In this document: positions 15,097 through 19,835 of the stretch, piece after piece
Numbering within the stretch: the first letter of the stretch is position 1
Layout: every line of letters starts with the position of its first letter
Assembly: GCA_006227015.1 (NCBI GenBank)
Contig: SBGI01000264.1
Span: 1-19,835, forward strand
DNA length: 19,835 bases
Direction: 5' to 3'
Source of the DNA: Gammaproteobacteria bacterium
GTDB lineage: Bacteria > Pseudomonadota > Gammaproteobacteria > Pseudomonadales > Porticoccaceae
Made by a program: the position numbers and the translations under genes
Notes under the pieces: generated by a model
What the model was told of the DNA's origin: nothing
What the model saw: the letters and a program-made list of their open reading frames with translations, nothing else
Databases searched by the model: none

Positions 15097-16050
15097 ATGA
15101 GAGTATCTATTGCGGGTGCCGCGGGTGCGTTTGGCATGCGGCATATGGAGGCGATCGGAGCGATCGAGGACGCTGAGGTTGTTTCTGTAGTTGGCACTGA
15201 CCCAGAGGCGATGGCTCTGTTTGCCGCCGAGCATGATGTCCCGCACTTCACAACAGATCTGTCGGAGAGTTTGGCCCGTAACGATGTGGATTGTGTGATT
15301 CTGGCCACTCCTACACAGATGCATGCGGCGCAGATGATTCAATGCTTGCAGGCTGGCAAGCATGTCCAGACTGAAATCCCGATGTCTGACAACATTGATG
15401 ATGCAAAGCGCATCGTTGCTCTTCAAAAAGAAACCGGTTTGGTTGCCATGGCCGGACACACCGGTCGCTTCAACCCAAGTCATCAGTGGATCCACAACAA
15501 AATCCAGGTAGGTGAACTCAACATCCAGCAGATGGATGTGCAAACCTATTTCTTCCGTCGCTGTAATATCAACGCAAATGGTAATGCTCGTTCCTGGACC
15601 GATCACCTGTTGTGGCACCACGCCTGTCATACCGTAGACCTTTTTCAGTACCAGACAGGTGAAGCCGCAAGCCAAATGCAAGCATTACAAGGCCCCGTCC
15701 ACCCCGAACTCGGCATCGCGATGGACATGAGTATTGGGATGAAGGTTCCCACCGGGGCGATCTGTACCTTGTCGCTTTCGTTTAACAACGACGGGCCATT
15801 TGGCACTGTCTTTCGCTACATCTGCGATGAGGGTACCTACATCGCTCGCTATGACGATCTGGAAGACGGATACGGTAATCGGATCGATCTATCCGGTGTT
15901 GCGGTTTCGTCCAACGGTATTGAGCTGCAGGATCGGGAGTTCTTCGCTGCGATCCGTGAAGCGCGTGAGCCGAATGCCAGTGTTGCCCAGTGTTTTCCTA
16001 CGATGGTGACATTGGATCGCCTGGAACACTGCCTCAGCGGCGTTCTGTGA
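15097..16050 (+). CDS. ligC: 4-carboxy-2-hydroxymuconate-6-semialdehyde dehydrogenase LigC
   Basis: A 317-residue Gfo/Idh/MocA-family dehydrogenase. It oxidises the hemiacetal of CHMS, the product of protocatechuate 4,5-cleavage, to 2-pyrone-4,6-dicarboxylate using NAD(P)+. The N-terminal Rossmann motif is G7-x-x-G10-x-x-G13 (IAGAAGAFGMRH). CVILATPTQMHAAQM and AGKHVQTEIPMSDN are the family's nucleotide and EKP-like (here EIP) motifs. DHLLWHHACHTVDL at 169-182 holds the catalytic-site His/Asp residues. The ATG at 15097 has GGAG upstream; an ATG frame from 15067 is possible but less likely. Its product is the substrate of LigI on the opposite strand. It is followed after 175 bases by the TRAP genes. 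Confidence 0.94.
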   Translation: MRVSIAGAAGAFGMRHMEAIGAIEDAEVVSVVGTDPEAMALFAAEHDVPHFTTDLSESLARNDVDCVILATPTQMHAAQMIQCLQAGKHVQTEIPMSDNIDDAKRIVALQKETGLVAMAGHTGRFNPSHQWIHNKIQVGELNIQQMDVQTYFFRRCNINANGNARSWTDHLLWHHACHTVDLFQYQTGEAASQMQALQGPVHPELGIAMDMSIGMKVPTGAICTLSLSFNNDGPFGTVFRYICDEGTYIARYDDLEDGYGNRIDLSGVAVSSNGIELQDREFFAAIREAREPNASVAQCFPTMVTLDRLEHCLSGVL

Positions 16051-16225
16051 TCCCCAGAGGTTTCCGCAGGATCCATGATGGTATGCGCGATCCAGATCTG
16101 TTTACGAACTAACCCATCGGTTTGGGCGACACGATTCGGTCTACGCCTATTGATTGCCTGATGCGAGCCATCCAGCTCATGCACCAAAACGAATTCTAAA
16201 AACAACACACAGTTGAGGAGTCCTA

Positions 16226-17248
16226 ATGAAAAAACTGATGCTGAAAGCCGCTCTGGTCTTATCAGCTGCGTTGATGATTCAGATACCCGCTCAGGCGGCT
16301 GAATACACATTGCGTTTCGGTCACTTTTATCCGGCCGTTGCAGGTCAGCACAAAGATCTGATCAAGGTATGGGCGGATAAAGTGGAGGCTGATTCGAAAG
16401 GGCGCATTGAGGTGGAGATCTATCCGTCATCTACGCTTGCAAAACCACCGGCTCAATATGATGCGGTCAAAAACCGTATCGCAGATGTCAGTGTCACCGT
16501 TCAGGGATACACGGCCCATCGCTTTCCACTGACCCAGGTAGTGGAACTTCCGGGTATCGCTCAAAGCAGTTCTCACGGTTCCTGCATTGTACAGGCACTT
16601 TATGACGAAGGCCTGATCGCGGACGAGTACAGGGATACCAAGCCACTGTTTCTGTTCACCCATGGTCAGGGGCACATTCATACCACCGAGAAGACGGTCA
16701 AAGAACCATCTGATTTTAACGGCCTGCGCATCCGTCGCCCGACCGCTGTGGTGGCAAAACTATTAGAGGGACTCGGCGCACAGCCAGTGGGTATGCCAGC
16801 ACCGCAGGCATATCAGTCGGTGAAACGTGGTGTGATTGACGGCGTATCACTGCCATGGGAAGCACAGCTGGAGTTTCGTCTGAATGAGTTGACACCGAAG
16901 CACACCGAAGTGGGGGGGCTGTACACCCTGGCTTTCGTAGTAACCATGAACAAAGACATCTACAACAGTATGCCGGCCGATCTGCAGCGAGTGATCGACA
17001 AAAACTCGGGTGCTGAATGGGCCCAGGCCGCTGCGAAGGTGTTTGAGAAGCTGGATGCCAAAGGGCGCGCTCAGGCGGTGGAGCAAGGTCATGAGATCCA
17101 TACCGTCGAGGGGGGAATCAATAACCCGGCATGGAAACAGATTCTGGATAAGGCAGCGGATGAATACCTCGCCGAACTGGAAACGGAAGGGCTGCCCGCT
17201 CGAAAAGTCTTTGCCCGTGCGCACGAACTTGCGCTGACATGCAAGTAA
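16226..17248 (+). CDS. dctP: TRAP transporter solute-binding protein (DctP family)
   Basis: A 340-residue periplasmic receptor. A signal peptide (MKKLMLKAALVLSAALMIQI, cleaved after AQA) precedes a two-lobed DctP domain: YTLRFGHFYPAVAGQHKDLI, a GRIEVEIYPSSTLA strand, and GLRIRRPTAVVAKLLEGLGA. The Arg in that last segment normally salt-bridges the ligand carboxylate. GVIDGVSLPWEAQLEFRL follows. The ribosome binding site is GAGGAG. TRAP receptors bind organic acids. In this context an aromatic acid such as protocatechuate, or a pathway acid such as PDC, is the inferred ligand, and the sequence alone does not decide. Two Cys residues (one near the middle, one at the C-terminus) are visible and could form a disulfide. 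Confidence 0.93.
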   Translation: MKKLMLKAALVLSAALMIQIPAQAAEYTLRFGHFYPAVAGQHKDLIKVWADKVEADSKGRIEVEIYPSSTLAKPPAQYDAVKNRIADVSVTVQGYTAHRFPLTQVVELPGIAQSSSHGSCIVQALYDEGLIADEYRDTKPLFLFTHGQGHIHTTEKTVKEPSDFNGLRIRRPTAVVAKLLEGLGAQPVGMPAPQAYQSVKRGVIDGVSLPWEAQLEFRLNELTPKHTEVGGLYTLAFVVTMNKDIYNSMPADLQRVIDKNSGAEWAQAAAKVFEKLDAKGRAQAVEQGHEIHTVEGGINNPAWKQILDKAADEYLAELETEGLPARKVFARAHELALTCK

Positions 17249-17263
17249 ATTCTGCAATTAACC

Positions 17264-17301
17264 GGAGGATGACTCACCTGTCGTGTTCATGTTGATCCTC
17301 C
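17264..17301 (+). promoter_or_regulatory. Intercistronic stem-loop between dctP and dctQ
   Basis: GGAGGAT (17264-17270) pairs with ATCCTCC (17295-17301) across a 24-base loop, 15 bases after the dctP stop. There is no U tract, so it is more likely an mRNA-stabilising or partial-termination element that keeps the receptor in excess over the membrane subunits. Confidence 0.5.
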
Positions 17302-17334
17302 CTTCAAGAGTGTTTCTGCTTACCGGAGTAGAGA

Positions 17335-17850
17335 ATGAAATTATTTAGCCGAACGTTCGAACGTGCCACCTATGCGATGCATCTGTCGAGTGGCGTGATA
17401 TTGGTTTCAATGATGTTTGTGACGCTTGGGGACGTTATCTCGCGAGCCGTGTTTGAGATGTCCAGCGGCACAATCGACTTCACCTTCATCGGTGGCGTTG
17501 AGTTGATCAAGTATGGTCTTTTGCTGACTGTCTTGTTTGCATTGCCCCATTCAGTAGGGCGATCACAGGTGATTGTGGATCTGTTTACGGAGAGCATGAG
17601 TTCACGCAGCAAAAACCTGATGGAGGGCTTCTATCTGCTGGGATTTGTCCTATTGGGCGTTGGTATGAGCTATCGCTTCTTTCATGCGGTAGGTCAGGCG
17701 CAGATGACCGGCGAGACGACTCAGGATCTCCTTGTGCCTTTATCGTATATCTATGGCGTTACCACGTTTGCAACCGCTGTGTTGGCTGTCGCAGCGTTGT
17801 TGAATTCTGTGCGCCTGTTCTTCTGTCTAGATGGAGGGGAAAAATCATGA
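17335..17850 (+). CDS. dctQ: TRAP transporter small permease (DctQ family)
   Basis: A 171-residue inner-membrane protein with four hydrophobic segments (about residues 16-36, 49-70, 92-112 and 133-160). This is the expected topology and length for the small TRAP subunit. Segment 1 is followed by FVTLGDVISRAVF, and the conserved GGVELIKYGLLLTVLFALPH block covers segment 2. It joins with DctM to form the sodium-driven permease. GGAG precedes the ATG by six bases. Its stop overlaps the dctM start as ATGA. Confidence 0.92.
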   Translation: MKLFSRTFERATYAMHLSSGVILVSMMFVTLGDVISRAVFEMSSGTIDFTFIGGVELIKYGLLLTVLFALPHSVGRSQVIVDLFTESMSSRSKNLMEGFYLLGFVLLGVGMSYRFFHAVGQAQMTGETTQDLLVPLSYIYGVTTFATAVLAVAALLNSVRLFFCLDGGEKS

Positions 17851-19133
17851 GTGCATCTGTTATCGGTTTTATCTGCATCTGCGCGATGCTGATCATGATT
17901 GCTGTTCGGATGCCAATCGCTCTGGCAATGGCATCCACCGGGTTTATCGGCTTCACGGCGATCGTGGCGTTCCAGCCTGCGATGGCGATTCTCGACAGTG
18001 GTCCGTTTGAGACACTGTCAAACTACAGCTTTAGCCCAATCCCCATGTTCATCCTGATGGGGGTTTTTGCCTCCAAGGCCAGAATGTCCCAGGAGTTGTT
18101 CGAAGGTGCACGGAAGTTGTTCGGTAGCTGGCGTGGAGGAATGGCGCTGGCAGGCGTAACCTCCTGCGGCATATTTTCGGCGATCTCTGGGTCATCCCTG
18201 GCAACTGCGGCGAGTATGTCCCGCGTAGCGCTTCCGGAGATGGCCAAAAATGGTTATGCGAAGTCGCTGGCAACCGGCACCCTGGCCGCGGGCGGTACAC
18301 TGGGAATAATGATCCCTCCATCGATAGCATTACTGCTATACGCGTTGATTACCGAGCAGTCTGTAGGAGATATGTTTATCGCAGGTGTCATTCCGGGATT
18401 GCTGGGGCTGGTGTTGTACTGCATAACAATCGCAGTGGTGGTTACACGAAATCCTAATTTGGCAAAGCCGGGTGAAAAGACCACCGTGATGGAAAAGATC
18501 ATTGGTCTGAAAGGTGTAATCCCTTTTACGGGTGTATTTGCATTAATTATCGGAGGTATCTACACCGGCATATTCACCCCGACCGAAGCCGCATCAGTAG
18601 GGGCAGCGGGTACTTTCTTTATTGCTCTTTTCCGCGGAATGAACTTCGCGCAGTTTCGGGATGCGGTTGAGGAAACCCTGATCATGTCTGCGATGATCTT
18701 TTTTATGGTGATCGGTGCGGAAATTTTTGGTTACTTCCTATCGGTATCCCGTATCTCATTCTCGCTAGTCGAGCTCGTTGATAGTCTACAACTGTCACCG
18801 TACATGGTGCTGTTCAGCGTACTGGTGCTATTTGTATTGTTGGGCTGTGTTATGGACAGTCTTGCTATGTTGCTGCTAACGGTTCCTGTGGTCTATCCGC
18901 TAATTCATGCGGCGGGCTTTGATCCGGTGTGGTTCGGAATTGTTGCGGTGATTACCGTGGAGCTGGGTCTGATTACGCCGCCAGTAGGAATGAATGTCTT
19001 CGTAATAAAGTCGGTGGCACCTACCATACCAATCAAGGAAATCTTCAAAGGGGTTTTCCCATTTGTCCTGTCCGATATTGTGCGCCTGGCGCTGATCATC
19101 GCATTCCCTTCGTTGGCGTTGGGTCTGTTGTAA
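17847..19133 (+). CDS. dctM: TRAP transporter large permease (DctM family)
   Basis: A 428-residue polytopic membrane protein, the standard DctM length, with about 11-13 hydrophobic segments. Family signatures are SPIPMFILMGVFASKA, ISGSSLATAASMSRVALPEM, GTLGIMIPPSIALLLYA, GIFTPTEAASVGAAGTF and ELGLITPPVGMNVFVI; the two loops containing PP or PT-E are typical of the ion-transporter superfamily hairpins. The start codon overlaps the dctQ stop by four bases behind GGAGGGG, so the two permease genes are translationally coupled. It is the last gene of the ligC-TRAP strand block. Confidence 0.95.
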   Translation: MSASVIGFICICAMLIMIAVRMPIALAMASTGFIGFTAIVAFQPAMAILDSGPFETLSNYSFSPIPMFILMGVFASKARMSQELFEGARKLFGSWRGGMALAGVTSCGIFSAISGSSLATAASMSRVALPEMAKNGYAKSLATGTLAAGGTLGIMIPPSIALLLYALITEQSVGDMFIAGVIPGLLGLVLYCITIAVVVTRNPNLAKPGEKTTVMEKIIGLKGVIPFTGVFALIIGGIYTGIFTPTEAASVGAAGTFFIALFRGMNFAQFRDAVEETLIMSAMIFFMVIGAEIFGYFLSVSRISFSLVELVDSLQLSPYMVLFSVLVLFVLLGCVMDSLAMLLLTVPVVYPLIHAAGFDPVWFGIVAVITVELGLITPPVGMNVFVIKSVAPTIPIKEIFKGVFPFVLSDIVRLALIIAFPSLALGLL

Positions 19134-19206
19134 GGACTTCTGCTTAGCTGCAAAGGTGACTACAAAGTTGATAGATAGCGCCATTTTTCATCGTTCTGTC
19201 GATTTG

Positions 19207-19232
19207 CGCCGCTGAATAGCGGCGTTTTTTTT
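19207..19232 (+). terminator. Strong terminator after dctM
   Basis: CGCCGCT (19207-19213) and AGCGGCG (19218-19224) form a GC-rich stem with a GAAT tetraloop, followed by eight T residues. It is a textbook intrinsic terminator that closes the TRAP transcript 73 bases after its last stop. Confidence 0.92.
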
Positions 19233-19474
19233 GCCTGAAAAAAGTGCTGCAAAGAGGCCCGTGATATCGGAAGAATCCTTGCGGTTTTGCAGTTGAAGGA
19301 AGTGGCCGCCACCAATTGTTGATTGGCTTGAAATTGGAGATGGCTCGGACGGCGACTGAATTTCACCAGCTACTTCGAAAAGTGGATGTTAGTTTTTGCC
19401 GTGACGGCAAGGTTACAAAGTATTTCGCAACTGGGATTTCATCAGATTGTGGTGCAGGCGGGGAGTGGGGAAGG

Positions 19475-19500
19475 GAGCCTGCAGTGCTCGCTGCAGGCTC
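19475..19500. terminator. Hairpin downstream of the cheW-like gene
   Basis: A perfect 10-bp inverted repeat (GAGCCTGCAG at 19475-19484, complement at 19491-19500) with a 6-base loop, 23 bases beyond the cheW stop. There is no good U tract in the minus direction (the next bases are CCCTTCC), while the plus side is mildly T-rich. It is a probable but imperfect terminator for the leftward gene. Confidence 0.6.
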
Positions 19501-19523
19501 TTATTATCTGATCAGTGAGTTGA

Positions 19524-19835
19524 TCAGGAAGATGCAATCTCGCTCGGACCATCTTCGGAATCGTCCGGGGTGATGCTGGTCAGCATCTTCATGATATCCA
19601 ACAGGATGATCAGGATGCCGTTGTGGTAGCAAACACCCTGAACAAAGCGGCGGGTAGATTCGTCGCTGGTTACGCTCGGTGCGCGATCGACATCATTCTG
19701 TGGCAGGTTAATTACCTCGTCCACGCTATCAACAACGATACCGATTACTTCCTGTTCGTTGTATTCGATGACGATGATGCGGGTATCGTCGTCGGTTGGT
19801 ACTGTCTGCAGGCCAAACAGGCGGCGGGTATCAAT
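19524..19835 (-). CDS. cheW: CheW-like chemotaxis coupling protein (C-terminal part)
   Basis: The frame enters from the right edge and is open for 103 codons, so the gene's 5' end lies outside the window. Visible parts are IDTRRLFGLQTV, then RIIVIEYNEQEVIGIVVDSV, DEVINLPQNDV, a FVQGVCYHNGILIILLDI core and an acidic Ser/Asp-rich tail (TPDDSEDGPSEIASS). This order of strand motifs is that of the CheW SH3-like domain, which couples chemoreceptors to the CheA kinase. It may serve the Aer-like receptor at 6.3-7.9 kb. A CheV or CheA C-terminus could look similar, but the ending directly after the domain favours CheW. Confidence 0.88.
   Translation of the reverse strand: MDTRRLFGLQTVPTDDDTRIIVIEYNEQEVIGIVVDSVDEVINLPQNDVDRAPSVTSDESTRRFVQGVCYHNGILIILLDIMKMLTSITPDDSEDGPSEIASS

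Overview
The window looks like a chromosomal segment of a Gram-negative, probably marine, gammaproteobacterium. This is an inference from the family mix: a beta-barrel porin with a C-terminal Phe, a TRAP transporter, Aer-like and CheW chemotaxis proteins, UspA, a siderophore-interacting protein, and moderate GC with AT-rich intergenic DNA. I see no rRNA, tRNA, CRISPR array, insertion sequence or phage gene.

Left part (1-5.4 kb): small unlinked units. There is a terminator hairpin, a small zinc-ribbon gene that appears broken by a one-base frameshift, a stand-alone cyclic-nucleotide-binding protein divergent from an MFS exporter, and a DOPA-4,5-dioxygenase-family protein downstream of a siderophore-interacting flavoreductase. 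A GlcG/HbpS-like protein, a universal stress protein and a 56-residue exported peptide follow.

Middle (5.4-9.7 kb): two long AT-rich gene-free stretches (5.37-6.30 and 9.0-9.6 kb) flank an Aer-like PAS/methyl-accepting chemotaxis protein and an outer-membrane porin, both on the minus strand.

Right part (9.7-19.2 kb): a coherent catabolic locus for the protocatechuate 4,5-cleavage (meta) pathway. A minus-strand operon ligJ-ligK-galD-ligI encodes PDC hydrolysis, oxalomesaconate tautomerisation and hydration, and the final aldol cleavage to pyruvate and oxaloacetate. A divergent LysR-type regulator with two tandem DNA-binding domains follows. Then come ligC (CHMS dehydrogenase, making PDC) and a DctP-DctQ-DctM TRAP transporter, all on the plus strand and closed by a strong terminator at 19.2 kb. 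Together the genes can take CHMS, or PDC directly, to central metabolites. The ring-opening dioxygenase (LigAB or a gallate dioxygenase) is not in the window. The TRAP system probably imports an aromatic acid or a pathway (di/tri)carboxylate.

The window ends inside a minus-strand cheW-like gene.

I found no wholly new system. The most unusual points are the double-HTH LysR regulator, nested dyads between it and ligC, the lower pathway with its own TRAP transporter but no dioxygenase, the frameshifted zinc ribbon, and a triple repeat upstream of the porin.
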